Positions 36,889 to 46,186 of a stretch of DNA of 64,000 bases are shown here, one piece after another. Position 1 is the stretch's first letter. Each line of letters opens with the position of its first letter. The position numbers were made by a program, and so were the translations under genes. The notes under the pieces are model-generated. The model was not told the origin of the DNA, did no database searches, and saw only the letters and a list, made by a program, of their open reading frames with translations. Source of the DNA: Sulfurimonas sp. RIFOXYD12_FULL_33_39 (GTDB taxonomy: Bacteria > Campylobacterota > Campylobacteria > Campylobacterales > Sulfurimonadaceae); assembly GCA_001829785.1 (NCBI GenBank), contig MICF01000011.1, forward strand, positions 62,001 through 126,000, written 5' to 3'.

Positions 36889-38538
36889 ATGGAATTTCAT
36901 ACGGTTAATAAACTTCAAAAAGAAGCATTGAAGAAGAGTGCTACAGACCTCACGAGGCTAGGTTTTGCACTTTTTTTTATGATAGGCGTCTTAACGTTTA
37001 GTTTTTTAAAAAACGGCGGTATATCAAACAACATGTTTTTAGCCGTTGCAGCGTTAATCGGTGCTTATATGGCAATGAATATCGGAGCTAACGATGTTGC
37101 CAATAACGTAGGTCCTGCAGTAGGTTCAAAAGCTCTTACTTTAACGACTGCAATTATAATTGCCGCTGTTTTTGAAGCTGCAGGTGCACTTATTGCAGGA
37201 GGAGAAGTTGTTAAAACTATAAAAAACGGTATTATTGATATATCTGCATTTGGGGGCAATGCCGATCCTTTTATCTGGGCTATGATGGCGGCACTCCTTG
37301 CCGCTGCACTATGGCTTAACTTTGCTACAATGATGAAAGCTCCCGTTTCTACGACGCACTCTATTGTAGGCGGTGTTATGGGAGCAGGAATTGCTGCTGC
37401 GGGATTTGATATAGTTAACTGGTCAACAATGGGCAGTATTGCCGCTTCTTGGGTTATTTCACCGATTTTAGGCGGAGTTATTGCCGCAGTTTTTTTATTT
37501 GCAATAAAAAAATCAATTGTTTTTAAAGATGACAAAATAGAAGCTGCTAAAATTTACGTTCCTATTTTTGTCGCAATAATGTCTTGGGCTTTTGTTACAT
37601 ATATTATCTTAAAAGGTGTTAAGCATATCTGGCCGAAGATTTTACAATCCCTTAATGCATTACCGATGGTATCTCTTGAAATAACAAAAAAACCTACATT
37701 TACCGTTGCTTTAACGATTGGTCTTATTATAGCTATTTTTGTTTACTTGTTAGTTAAGAAAAGAGTCAATTCAAATATTATGGTTTTAGAAAATACAAGA
37801 GTATCTGTGAATACTCTATTTACAATACCTCTAATATTTGCAGCGGCACTTCTAAGTTTTGCACACGGTGCGAACGATGTTGCAAATGCAATTGGACCGC
37901 TCGCTGCAATTAATGATGCGGTTGTGAACGGCGGTGTCTCATCTAGTGCTTCAATACCTTTATGGGTAATGGGTGTAGGAGCTTTGGGAATCTCTCTTGG
38001 TCTTGCCTTATATGGTCCTAAGCTGATTAAAACTGTAGGCAGCGAAATAACGGAGCTTGACCAAATTAGAGCATTTTCTATTGCTATGGCTGCATCTGTT
38101 ACCGTAATTCTTGCTTCTCAACTAGGTCTTCCCGTAAGCTCAACGCACATTGCCATAGGTGGCGTATTTGGCGTAGGCTTCTTAAGAGAGTGGCTACATG
38201 TTAAAGATGAGAATAACCATACCATTGAAGAAGATATCGGCATTATAAAAGATGAGCAGCAAAATAGGGATGCATATAAAGCTGAACTAAAAATAATAGA
38301 AGAAAAAAGTGAAAAAACGCAATATGATTACACTAGAATTGTAGAACTGTATAAGCTTATTGCTAATGAAAAGAAGATAATAAAATCAACTAAAAAAAAT
38401 ATCAAAAAAGCTAAAAAAGTTCAATATGTAAGACGAGATGCTATTAAGAAAATTGTTGCAGCTTGGCTTATTACAGTGCCTGCTGCAGGTATCCTTGCAG
38501 GACTCTTATATTTTACGATAAAAGGCATTATGATTTAA
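36889..38538 (+). CDS. pit: Inorganic phosphate transporter, Pit family
   Basis: Inner-membrane phosphate carrier, driven by protons or sodium. 549 residues with about eleven membrane helices. The family's duplicated signature is seen twice: MNIGANDVANNVGPAVGSKA near 63-82 and FAHGANDVANAIGPLAAIND near 323-342. Between the ninth helix and the last is a charged cytosolic segment of about 100 residues (about 430-520, KKNIKKAKKVQYV), longer than in E. coli PitA. A hairpin follows the stop. Confidence 0.93.
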   Translation: MEFHTVNKLQKEALKKSATDLTRLGFALFFMIGVLTFSFLKNGGISNNMFLAVAALIGAYMAMNIGANDVANNVGPAVGSKALTLTTAIIIAAVFEAAGALIAGGEVVKTIKNGIIDISAFGGNADPFIWAMMAALLAAALWLNFATMMKAPVSTTHSIVGGVMGAGIAAAGFDIVNWSTMGSIAASWVISPILGGVIAAVFLFAIKKSIVFKDDKIEAAKIYVPIFVAIMSWAFVTYIILKGVKHIWPKILQSLNALPMVSLEITKKPTFTVALTIGLIIAIFVYLLVKKRVNSNIMVLENTRVSVNTLFTIPLIFAAALLSFAHGANDVANAIGPLAAINDAVVNGGVSSSASIPLWVMGVGALGISLGLALYGPKLIKTVGSEITELDQIRAFSIAMAASVTVILASQLGLPVSSTHIAIGGVFGVGFLREWLHVKDENNHTIEEDIGIIKDEQQNRDAYKAELKIIEEKSEKTQYDYTRIVELYKLIANEKKIIKSTKKNIKKAKKVQYVRRDAIKKIVAAWLITVPAAGILAGLLYFTIKGIMI

Positions 38539-38568
38539 TAACAGTAAGAGAAAAGTCTCTTACTGTTA
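38539..38568. terminator. Two-way terminator between pit and nosL
   Basis: TAACAGTAAGAGA and TCTCTTACTGTTA form a perfect 13-base stem around AAAG. The hairpin begins at the end of pit and finishes ten bases before the nosL stop, so it can serve both convergent genes. Confidence 0.75.
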
Positions 38569-38577
38569 TATACTATC

Positions 38578-39081
38578 TTATTTATAATGCTTAAAATCTT
38601 TCTTAGCAATATCTAAAGCTTTATAAAAATCCATAACCTCACCGCCGTGTTGAGATTGAAATTTCTTTGCCATTTCTTCACTCTTAAAAGCATACTTACT
38701 TATTCTGCTCATTGTAGCACTTTTACTACTTCCGACTACATAGTAGGCTTTTGTAGCATCTATAAACTGCAAACTCTCGACATCTACTACCTTAGGGTTT
38801 TTAAGCTCTACTCCATCTCCTAGATTATCTTCTAAACAGTGAATGGAGCAGTATTGGTAAACCTTACCATCATGTGTTGCGCTGTGACTTGTTTTATAGT
38901 ACTTGACTAAATCCATTCCACATCTTACACAGTAATTTTTATTTTTGCCATCTTGAAGCAATACTGCATCTTGTTCATTTACGCTTTGAAACATATTTGA
39001 CTTGTAGGTAACACCTTTTTCAGAACTACATCCGATTAACAGAAGCATTACAGCTGTCGATAGAGTTATAATCTTATACAT
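38578..39081 (-). CDS. nosL: NosL-family copper-binding lipoprotein
   Basis: NosL proteins are periplasmic copper chaperones for nitrous oxide reductase. 167 residues from the ATG at 39081, which has AAAGG six bases ahead. Lipobox LLLIGC, then CVRCGMDLVKYYKTSHSA and YQYCSIHCLEDN give cysteine, methionine and histidine ligands; AMSR-like MSRISKYAFKSEEMAKKF and GGEVMDFYKAL close the fold. No nosZ or other nos gene is in the window, so this may be a second NosL-like chaperone. Confidence 0.88.
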   Translation of the reverse strand: MYKIITLSTAVMLLLIGCSSEKGVTYKSNMFQSVNEQDAVLLQDGKNKNYCVRCGMDLVKYYKTSHSATHDGKVYQYCSIHCLEDNLGDGVELKNPKVVDVESLQFIDATKAYYVVGSSKSATMSRISKYAFKSEEMAKKFQSQHGGEVMDFYKALDIAKKDFKHYK

Positions 39082-39167
39082 ATTCATCCTTTTGTTTGTA
39101 TAATATTAGCAATAAATAATTACTAAAGTGTTAAAATGACAAAATTACGACAAAAAGATAAAGATTT

Positions 39168-39665
39168 ATGAAAAATAAAATAGTTAAGTATATTAAAGAA
39201 ATAGTTGTTTTTATTATTGTTATGATATTGTTTGCAAATTTATTAAGCATCTACAGAAGTCAGGAATTAAATAAAGACCCTCTTGGAATATCAACTTTTA
39301 AATTACTAAATAATGATTCCTATGCTGTGCCAAAGGACAAACCAATTTTAATTCACTTCTGGGCAACATGGTGTCCTACATGTAGAGCCGAGGCATCAAA
39401 TATTCAATCAATTTCTAAGCGATACAGTGTCATTACAATAGCATATAAATCAGGAAGTGATTCAGAGATTGAAGAGTACATTATGGATAAAAACTTTAAT
39501 TTCAATGTTGTTAATGATTACGACGGCAAAATCGGTGAAAAATTTGGTGTATCTATTTTTCCTACAACTATAATTTATGATAAAAATGGCAACGAAGCAT
39601 TTAGTGAAGTCGGTTATACCTCTACTATAGGATTGTGGCTAAGAATGTGGTGGATTGGAATATAA
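39168..39665 (+). CDS. Membrane-anchored thioredoxin-like protein, ScsD/TlpA type
   Basis: 165 residues. An N-terminal helix (about 8-28) anchors a periplasmic thioredoxin domain with active site WATWCPTC and cis-proline VSIFPTTIIYD. VNDYDGKIGEKFGVS and the ending GYTSTIGLWLRMWW match ScsD-type proteins linked to copper tolerance. It is divergent from nosL with 86 bases between, so shared copper- or redox-linked control is a reasonable guess. Confidence 0.85.
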   Translation: MKNKIVKYIKEIVVFIIVMILFANLLSIYRSQELNKDPLGISTFKLLNNDSYAVPKDKPILIHFWATWCPTCRAEASNIQSISKRYSVITIAYKSGSDSEIEEYIMDKNFNFNVVNDYDGKIGEKFGVSIFPTTIIYDKNGNEAFSEVGYTSTIGLWLRMWWIGI

Positions 39666-39685
39666 TAATTCAAAAAAAGTTAACA

Positions 39686-39709
39686 CTAAACGGGGGTTTT
39701 CCCGTTTAG
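39686..39709. terminator. Two-way terminator between ScsD-like gene and Mo-oxidoreductase gene
   Basis: CTAAACGGG and CCCGTTTAG pair perfectly around GGTTTT. It lies 21 bases past the plus-strand stop and 18 bases past the minus-strand stop. Compact stem in an AT-rich gap. Confidence 0.75.
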
Positions 39710-39726
39710 CGAATTACAAAGGATAA

Positions 39727-42700
39727 CTACTTTGTAATTTTCACTTCGTATGCTTTGCCTGAAAGTGGCACCCATGGACGTTTGATGTGTTTTGGACGAC
39801 GAAGCGTAGAATTCTCATCTAACCCGCGAGTAAGCTGATCTCTCCATCCTTCATAAACTTTGAAGTTATTGTCATAGTTTACATGTATATCGCCTATCTT
39901 GTCACCGGCTTGAGCTTTTTCTAAGATAACTTTTTGATGCCAACAGTGCATACCTGAAATAGGGTCTGGATGAGGAGCCGCTACGGCATTTTGCCATGAA
40001 CCGCTAAGTCCATCCCACCAAATATTTCCGCTATCACGGTTATAATCTGCAAATCTTTCAGTATGGAAAGGTTTAATTCCTTCAACATATTTAAGTTTGC
40101 CTACTTTACCATCCATTTGAAGCTCCGCAGTAGGAACACCAAAACTATTTAACCCTGAAGTACCGTTATAGTTTTCAATCTTGATTTGTCCAGCCTCTTT
40201 ACCTGCATCAAGAGGTGAATGAGCCATAAACTTAGGGTCATTCATATTGCGAGCAACTGGCTGAGAATCAACTTTACCGTCAGTAACACCGTTTGGAATA
40301 GTTACAGAGTTAACAAGTTTCCAACGACCGCCATGGTGTGAACATGCAAGTGTCCCAGGAAGAACACCCTCAGTCGGCACCGCCATAGCAACAAAGTAAC
40401 CAGATTCTAACCCTGTTAAACTGTCAACTATTCTAACACGTATTGCATCTCCACGTTTAAATCCTTGACGAGCAGCATCTGGAGTTGAAATCCAGATAGG
40501 GTCATGATTTTGTGAAATCTCCATAAGATGTTTGCTGTTTGCAGAACGTGTATGAATATTATACGGCAGACGGAATACAGTATTTAGTGCATATGAATCT
40601 TTCTCTACCATGTAAGAGTGATTTACATGTGATACAATATGCAGCATCTCTTTTTTCTCTTGCTCACTTCTTGGATAAAACGGAATAGAGTATTCAGGCC
40701 ACTTCCAATCATCTGCCAACCACTCACAAAAGAAGTCAAGTTTTTTATCTAACGTCGCAAAGCCTTCCATCTTTTTACCGTCTATCTCAATACCAATAGC
40801 TTTTTTCTCACCATGAGACTCTGCAGTCATAACACCTGTTCGTTTATTGACAGTTACATGTTTTTTATCATATTTATGACCGTGAGAGATATAATTTTCA
40901 CCGTCGTCTTTTATTTCACGTTCTTGTGCAGAGTAGATATTGTTCTCCTCCATCCATGCACCGTGGTCTCTCATATATTCATATACAGGGTACTCAGCAT
41001 TTTTATATCTATCATCAGAAGTAGCTTTTGCTTTTAGATTTGGTAAATTATCTCCAAATGCAGCATCATACCATTCAGAAATAGTTACAGGTTTACCTGG
41101 ATTTTTCTTAGACTCCCACATTGACTTAATAGTCTTTGTTTTATCTGCATCAAGGAATACATCGCCTTTTGGATCGATATAGTTAACACACATGTCAAAC
41201 CAAAATTCATTTTCTTCCCATACTTCGCCAAGACCTGCTTTAATATGAGCCTCTAATGTAGCGCGATTAGGATTTTTAGGTTTCCATCCGGCTTTTTCTA
41301 AAGCAACCCTCATAACAGGCTGACGAAATGATGTCCATCTTGCAGGCATAGTAGCCTCTGAGTGCTGATCGTGTCGCTCACCTGCTAAACCGACAGGTAA
41401 AATATAATCAACATACCAGTTTGTTTCAGACCATACAGGAGAGAGATTAAATGTAAGCTCCATTTTAGACTCATCTTTGATAGTGTCTATCCATCTAAAG
41501 CCATCCGGATTAATCCAAACAGGATTGTACATACGAGGAATCCAAACAGCTAACTTCTCAGCTACTTTTAATCCTCTGTCTTGCCATTTTTTCTGCCATT
41601 TTTTATCGGCAAGAAGGTGTGGTAAAAGGTATGATAGCTCGTAAGTAGAGATAGGCCATTCAGGCGGCCATGAAAGCTCATTATAAACATCAATTTTTGG
41701 AACATCTGAACCACGTTTACCTTGACCGACAGTTGAACTACCTCCTTTACCTGCTACTGAAATAACATGCCAGTGATGGAAAAATGTACCACCCTCAGGA
41801 CCTATCGCACCGCGAAGGGCAAGGGCAAAATATCCTGTACGTCCGCTCATCCATCCACCGCGGTTACCTGCCGCCGTTGCTCTCCAGAAGTATGAAGATA
41901 TAGCAGTACCTGCCCAGATAAACATATCATAAAGCTTTTCAAGCTTATATGCAGGGACATGAGTCTCTTTAACTGCAAAATCTAATGTATAAGGGGAGTA
42001 TAACTCTTTTAAAACATTAATAAAATCTTCAAAATTATCGCCATCTGGTAATTTTGAAATATACCCTTTGCTAACCATAAACTCTAAATATTTTTTATTA
42101 TCTAAAAATACTTCCCAGTTTAGCCATTTTTTAACAAATGCTTTATCAACTTTGTTCTCAGACAACATTCTTTGCGCTAGATAAAGATAGATAACAGGCT
42201 CTGTTCCAGGCCAAGCAGCAATCCATAAATCAGCCATACCAGCTGAGTTTGACATACGAGGATCCATAACTACAAGCTTAGCACCTTTTTGTCTTGCGTC
42301 TGCTATAAATGAAGCTGATTGCTGGAAGTAGTGACCAGCATCAGCTGCATGAGACGAGTTAAGAAATACAAGTTTAGCATTAGCCCAATCCGGAGATGTT
42401 CTATCATCATTTGCCCACTGAATAGTCGGTGTACGCCCCCCTGAAGAACAGATGTTTGTATGTGAGTTGAAACAATCTTGACCAATTGTCTGCCAAACTT
42501 TACCTGTAAATCCATTCTCATTAGGACGACCTACATGGAACATACATGATTTTTTAGACAACTCATCGTCACCTTTTATTGCTTCATGCATTTTATTTCC
42601 GATAGATGTCATAGCCTCATCCCAAGTAGTACGAATCCACTTGCCTTCCCCACGAGCAGAACCTGGTGCTCTTTTTAGCGGAAACGCTATACGATCTGGA

Positions 42701-43143
42701 TCATACATTTGAGATTGCGTTGCATAACCTTTTGCACAGTTACGACCGCGTGATGCAGGGTGTAGAGGATTACCCATATATTTTTTAACTGTAAATGATT
42801 TTTTATCAATCCATGCTGTTAAACCACAAGATGCTTCACAGTTTGAACATGCAGTAGGTACTATTGCATAGTCGTTTACTTCAATACCGTTTGGATTTGA
42901 TTCACTTCTTACGCCATGACGATCAATACCGCCTCTTTTCCAATCATCTCCGTCCAACTCTTTAAAATCACTCCACTCTTCCATCGGAGGATAAAATGAT
43001 AATGATTTTGGTGTGTTAGTAAATTTGCTCTCAGCTACTGAGTCGGCAATTGCATCGGTCGTAAATACGCCTTTTGCAATAGAAGCACCGGCAATAGTAA
43101 ATGCGGCACCTTTTAAAAATGTTCTTCTGCTTTCTAAATACAT
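39727..43143 (-). CDS. Periplasmic molybdopterin oxidoreductase, catalytic subunit (polysulfide/tetrathionate-reductase-like)
   Basis: DMSO-reductase superfamily enzyme of 1138 residues. A Tat signal (RRTFLKG, 6-12) sends it folded to the periplasm. Cys99, Cys102, Cys106 and Cys136 bind a 4Fe-4S cluster. The Mo ligand is probably Cys232 in NSHTNICSSGG. MGDs sites include ARQKGAKLVVMDPRMS and, in the C-terminal domain, HTRSANSKHLMEISQNHDP. It is much longer than PsrA (about 760) and somewhat longer than TtrA (about 1020). The substrate is likely a sulfur compound but cannot be read from the sequence. Last gene of a B-C-A operon, as in ttrBCA. Confidence 0.85.
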   Translation of the reverse strand: MYLESRRTFLKGAAFTIAGASIAKGVFTTDAIADSVAESKFTNTPKSLSFYPPMEEWSDFKELDGDDWKRGGIDRHGVRSESNPNGIEVNDYAIVPTACSNCEASCGLTAWIDKKSFTVKKYMGNPLHPASRGRNCAKGYATQSQMYDPDRIAFPLKRAPGSARGEGKWIRTTWDEAMTSIGNKMHEAIKGDDELSKKSCMFHVGRPNENGFTGKVWQTIGQDCFNSHTNICSSGGRTPTIQWANDDRTSPDWANAKLVFLNSSHAADAGHYFQQSASFIADARQKGAKLVVMDPRMSNSAGMADLWIAAWPGTEPVIYLYLAQRMLSENKVDKAFVKKWLNWEVFLDNKKYLEFMVSKGYISKLPDGDNFEDFINVLKELYSPYTLDFAVKETHVPAYKLEKLYDMFIWAGTAISSYFWRATAAGNRGGWMSGRTGYFALALRGAIGPEGGTFFHHWHVISVAGKGGSSTVGQGKRGSDVPKIDVYNELSWPPEWPISTYELSYLLPHLLADKKWQKKWQDRGLKVAEKLAVWIPRMYNPVWINPDGFRWIDTIKDESKMELTFNLSPVWSETNWYVDYILPVGLAGERHDQHSEATMPARWTSFRQPVMRVALEKAGWKPKNPNRATLEAHIKAGLGEVWEENEFWFDMCVNYIDPKGDVFLDADKTKTIKSMWESKKNPGKPVTISEWYDAAFGDNLPNLKAKATSDDRYKNAEYPVYEYMRDHGAWMEENNIYSAQEREIKDDGENYISHGHKYDKKHVTVNKRTGVMTAESHGEKKAIGIEIDGKKMEGFATLDKKLDFFCEWLADDWKWPEYSIPFYPRSEQEKKEMLHIVSHVNHSYMVEKDSYALNTVFRLPYNIHTRSANSKHLMEISQNHDPIWISTPDAARQGFKRGDAIRVRIVDSLTGLESGYFVAMAVPTEGVLPGTLACSHHGGRWKLVNSVTIPNGVTDGKVDSQPVARNMNDPKFMAHSPLDAGKEAGQIKIENYNGTSGLNSFGVPTAELQMDGKVGKLKYVEGIKPFHTERFADYNRDSGNIWWDGLSGSWQNAVAAPHPDPISGMHCWHQKVILEKAQAGDKIGDIHVNYDNNFKVYEGWRDQLTRGLDENSTLRRPKHIKRPWVPLSGKAYEVKITK

Positions 43144-43155
43144 TAAAATTTCTCC

Positions 43156-44058
43156 CTAACTCATTGGTAATAATTGTGGAATCATCAGCCATACATGCTT
43201 AACTATAGCTAATCCTACCAGTGCTAAAATCGCTGCAAGTCTTAAAATACTATCAGACTTGTTAGCTCTGCTTAACAATATGAACAACATCGGTAAAATA
43301 TATGTCATCCATTGACCTAACCAAAACATAACAGTATATGGTCCATCACCTTTGATATATTCAAGTACTGCAGCAACCTCTTCTGCCTTCATCGGTCCAA
43401 AAATATATTCTGACATATAGATAATAAAAGCCATTAGTGCGCTTAAACCAAGAACTACGCCTAAAGTTTTTTTAGCTTCATCAGAAAGCTTGTTTCCACC
43501 AATAAGAATCATAGCCGCAGAACCGGAAAGTGTTGCAGCTAAAATCATTTGAGCAGCTTCTGTGGGCATTTGCCACAGTTCACGAGCAGTACATTGAGCC
43601 ATCAAAGCAGCAGTATAAAGCGTCACAGGTATTGCAAGAATTGCAGTCCATAACAATACTTTGTCAAAAGTCTCATCATTTTTCTTATATGCAAGAAACG
43701 CAAGAAGAGTCAAAAGCCCAAGAAATATGGAAGCCATAAATGAGCCCCAAGCGATTGCTGATGACCAACTAGAGTAAACAAATATATGCCACATTCTAAA
43801 CGGCTGATGAAGATCTGCTAGCGTAAATAGTAAGAAAATATTAATAGATATAAATGCAACTATTGTCGTTGTCAATCTTAAATTTTTAACTGATTCAGGG
43901 TGCATTCTAAGAAGCATAAAAAGCATAAAAATAACACCGGTACCGATACTTTTTGCCCACATATTTACAGTAACTAACCATGGCCAAACAACACCAGGTA
44001 GTGCTATATCCAGAGTAACTACAGCATTTGTTGCTGCTAAAATTTCATGTGCCGCCAT
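43156..44058 (-). CDS. NrfD/PsrC-family quinone-interacting membrane subunit
   Basis: 300 residues with eight or nine membrane helices. The N-terminal helices carry WPWLVTVNMWAKSIGTGVIF, TLADLHQPFRMWHIFVYSSW and MSEYIFGP, typical of NrfD proteins that exchange electrons with quinones without heme. It passes electrons between the quinone pool and the iron-sulfur subunit. Its start overlaps the stop of the iron-sulfur gene at 44058, and the Mo subunit follows 12 bases on. Confidence 0.92.
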   Translation of the reverse strand: MAAHEILAATNAVVTLDIALPGVVWPWLVTVNMWAKSIGTGVIFMLFMLLRMHPESVKNLRLTTTIVAFISINIFLLFTLADLHQPFRMWHIFVYSSWSSAIAWGSFMASIFLGLLTLLAFLAYKKNDETFDKVLLWTAILAIPVTLYTAALMAQCTARELWQMPTEAAQMILAATLSGSAAMILIGGNKLSDEAKKTLGVVLGLSALMAFIIYMSEYIFGPMKAEEVAAVLEYIKGDGPYTVMFWLGQWMTYILPMLFILLSRANKSDSILRLAAILALVGLAIVKHVWLMIPQLLPMS

Positions 44059-44696
44059 TAGTGGTGTCCTCCTACTGGAAGTGTTGTAATATTATTAAAT
44101 AGCTGATGTCCCTCAATTCTATGAGAAGCAAGAGGATTTAAGGTAATATTACCGCCACCTACATAGAAATGATGAGGATTTGTACCTTTTTCCGGTTTAC
44201 GAACTTGAACTCCGCCTTGATGAACCTGAATATATTTTGAAATATTTGAAGTCGGATCTTCTAAGTCACCGAAAATATTAGCTTGAACAGGACAGGCAAC
44301 AACACATGCCGGCATCATGCTTGAAGCAACACGATGAGCACAGTAAGTACACTTGTCTGCAGTCTGTGTTTGAGGATCAATATATATAGCTCCGTATGGA
44401 CATGCCATAACACAACCCGCACAACCGATACAGCGCTCTTTATCTATATTTACAATACCATTTTCCAAATAGTGAAGCGCACTAACCGGACAAATTCTCT
44501 CACACGGTGCATTTTCACAGTGATTACATCTAAGTGGCGTAAAAGTTCTTCTTGTTTCAGGAAAAGTTCCTACATCTACATATTTTACACGAAGTCTCCA
44601 TGTACTAAGCGGAACTTCATTTTCCACTTTACATGCGATTTCACATCCTTTACATCCCATACATAGATGCAAATCAACTAGGAAGCCTAATTGCAT
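44058..44696 (-). CDS. 4Fe-4S ferredoxin-type electron transfer subunit (PsrB/DmsB-like)
   Basis: 212 residues with sixteen cysteines in four ferredoxin motifs: CMGCKGCEIAC, CNHCENAPCERIC, CIGCAGCVMAC and CTYC with CVVAC, so four 4Fe-4S clusters. There is no signal peptide; like related subunits it would be exported with the Tat-tagged Mo subunit. The C-terminal 60 residues are rich in His and Gly (NPHHFYVGGGN; VGGHH). AAGGAGAG lies ahead of the ATG. First gene of the operon. Confidence 0.94.
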   Translation of the reverse strand: MQLGFLVDLHLCMGCKGCEIACKVENEVPLSTWRLRVKYVDVGTFPETRRTFTPLRCNHCENAPCERICPVSALHYLENGIVNIDKERCIGCAGCVMACPYGAIYIDPQTQTADKCTYCAHRVASSMMPACVVACPVQANIFGDLEDPTSNISKYIQVHQGGVQVRKPEKGTNPHHFYVGGGNITLNPLASHRIEGHQLFNNITTLPVGGHH

Positions 44697-44764
44697 ATAC
44701 TCTCCTTATAGTCTTTGCTAGACAAATATTTTAAGATTTATAACTAAAGTTAATCTTTTAAAAA

Positions 44765-44818
44765 AGAATACCTTATTCTAAGCAGATAAAGTCTCTTATT
44801 AGTAGGAATACTACCTAC
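44765..44818. promoter_or_regulatory. Inverted repeats upstream of the Mo-oxidoreductase operon
   Basis: AGAATA-CCT-TATTCT (44765-44779) is a perfect 6-base inverted repeat 69 bases before the operon's first ATG. GTAGG-AATACTA-CCTAC lies at 44802-44818. Both are placed where activator or repressor sites would be expected. I cannot match them to a known regulator. Confidence 0.35.
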
Positions 44819-44890
44819 ATAAAGCTTAAACTAGTTATAAAAATGTGATAATTTTATAATATTTTTTCTTCTTGTAGATATTTGAAATTT

Positions 44891-46183
44891 TTATTTTTTA
44901 AGTCTTACTCTAACAGATTGTTCATGTGCACTTAACCCCTCGGTACTAGCTATTAATGCACACTCTTCTCCTATCTTATTTATAGCTTTAGCACTAAATG
45001 AAATAATAGATGTTTTTTTCATAAAATTTTCAACTCCAAGCGGAGAGTAAAATTTAGCTGTTCCACCGGTAGGAAGAGTATGGTTTGGACCTGCTACATA
45101 ATCACCTATTGCTTCAGGAGTATTATGTCCTAAAAATATCGCTCCTGCATGCTTTATGCTAGAAAGTAACTCAAAAGGATTGTTTGTTGCAACTTCAAGA
45201 TGCTCAGGCGCTATCTCATTCATAAGCTCTACTGCTTCATTCATATCAGATGTTACTATAATTGCTCCGCGTTCATCAATAGATTTTCTTGCAATCTCTT
45301 GACGTGGAAGTTTAAGTAGCCACTTCTCAAGTTCAACTTTTACCTCATCGGCAAGTTTTTGCGATGGAGTTATTAAAATAGAACTTGCCATCTCATCATG
45401 TTCAGCTTGAGACAACATGTCAATTGCCATATGAGAAGCATTAGCACTATCATCTGCAAGTATTCCGATTTCACTAGGACCTGCTATCATATCAATATTT
45501 ACATCGCCAAAAACCATCTTTTTTGCAGTCGCAACAAATATATTTCCAGGACCCGTAATTACATCCACTTTAGGGATAGTCTGTGTTCCATAAGCCATTG
45601 CCGCAATAGCACTAGCTCCACCGACTTTATAAACCTGATTTACACCGCAAAGATGACATGCAGCAAGCAAAAGTTCATTAGGCTCATTATCGGGAGTAGG
45701 AGTACAAACTACTATATTTTCAACTCCTGCAACCTGAGCGGGAATAACGTTCATTAATAGTGAAGACGGATAAGCCGCTTTCCCACCGGGTATATAAAGC
45801 CCTGCACTATCAACCGGTGTTACTTTTTGACCTAGTATTGTCCCATTTTCTTCAGTATCAAACCAAGATTTAGGCTTCTGTTTTTGGTGATATATTTTAA
45901 TTCTATCGTAAGATAAGTGAAGCGCTTTTTTTAACTCATCATCAATATTATTATATGCTCTTTGCATAGACTCCGCAGATATCATTAAATCTTCGTCATT
46001 TTTTGGAGTCCATTTGTCAAATTTCGCAATATGTCGTTTTAGTGCTTCATTTTTATCACGTCTTATTTCATCTATAATATTTCCAACTATCGAACTAACT
46101 TGAGCTATATCCATCTTGCCTCTTTGCAAGATCTCATTAAATTTGACTTTAAAATCAGTACTTTTTGAACTTATAAAAATCAT
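44891..46183 (-). CDS. hisD: Histidinol dehydrogenase
   Basis: Final enzyme of histidine synthesis, oxidising histidinol to histidine with two NAD+. 430 residues, usual length. The N-terminal TPVDSAGLYIPGGKAAYPSS, KVDVITGPGNIFVATAKKMV and DMIAGPSEIGILAD, and EHLEVAT with HTLPTGGTAKFYSPL, are all family marks including zinc ligands. No other his gene is in the window. It is three bases downstream of the thioredoxin gene. Confidence 0.97.
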   Translation of the reverse strand: MIFISSKSTDFKVKFNEILQRGKMDIAQVSSIVGNIIDEIRRDKNEALKRHIAKFDKWTPKNDEDLMISAESMQRAYNNIDDELKKALHLSYDRIKIYHQKQKPKSWFDTEENGTILGQKVTPVDSAGLYIPGGKAAYPSSLLMNVIPAQVAGVENIVVCTPTPDNEPNELLLAACHLCGVNQVYKVGGASAIAAMAYGTQTIPKVDVITGPGNIFVATAKKMVFGDVNIDMIAGPSEIGILADDSANASHMAIDMLSQAEHDEMASSILITPSQKLADEVKVELEKWLLKLPRQEIARKSIDERGAIIVTSDMNEAVELMNEIAPEHLEVATNNPFELLSSIKHAGAIFLGHNTPEAIGDYVAGPNHTLPTGGTAKFYSPLGVENFMKKTSIISFSAKAINKIGEECALIASTEGLSAHEQSVRVRLKK

Positions 46184-46186
46184 TGT

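Noticed and set aside
37065..37535. A long reading frame opposite the pit gene
   Set aside because: It is a low-complexity shadow of Pit's alternating small residues, rich in Ile, Ala, Pro and Thr, with no ribosome site.
45398..45757. A 119-codon frame opposite hisD
   Set aside because: Composition (Cys, Ser, Tyr rich) is typical of antisense to a conserved gene; no start signals.
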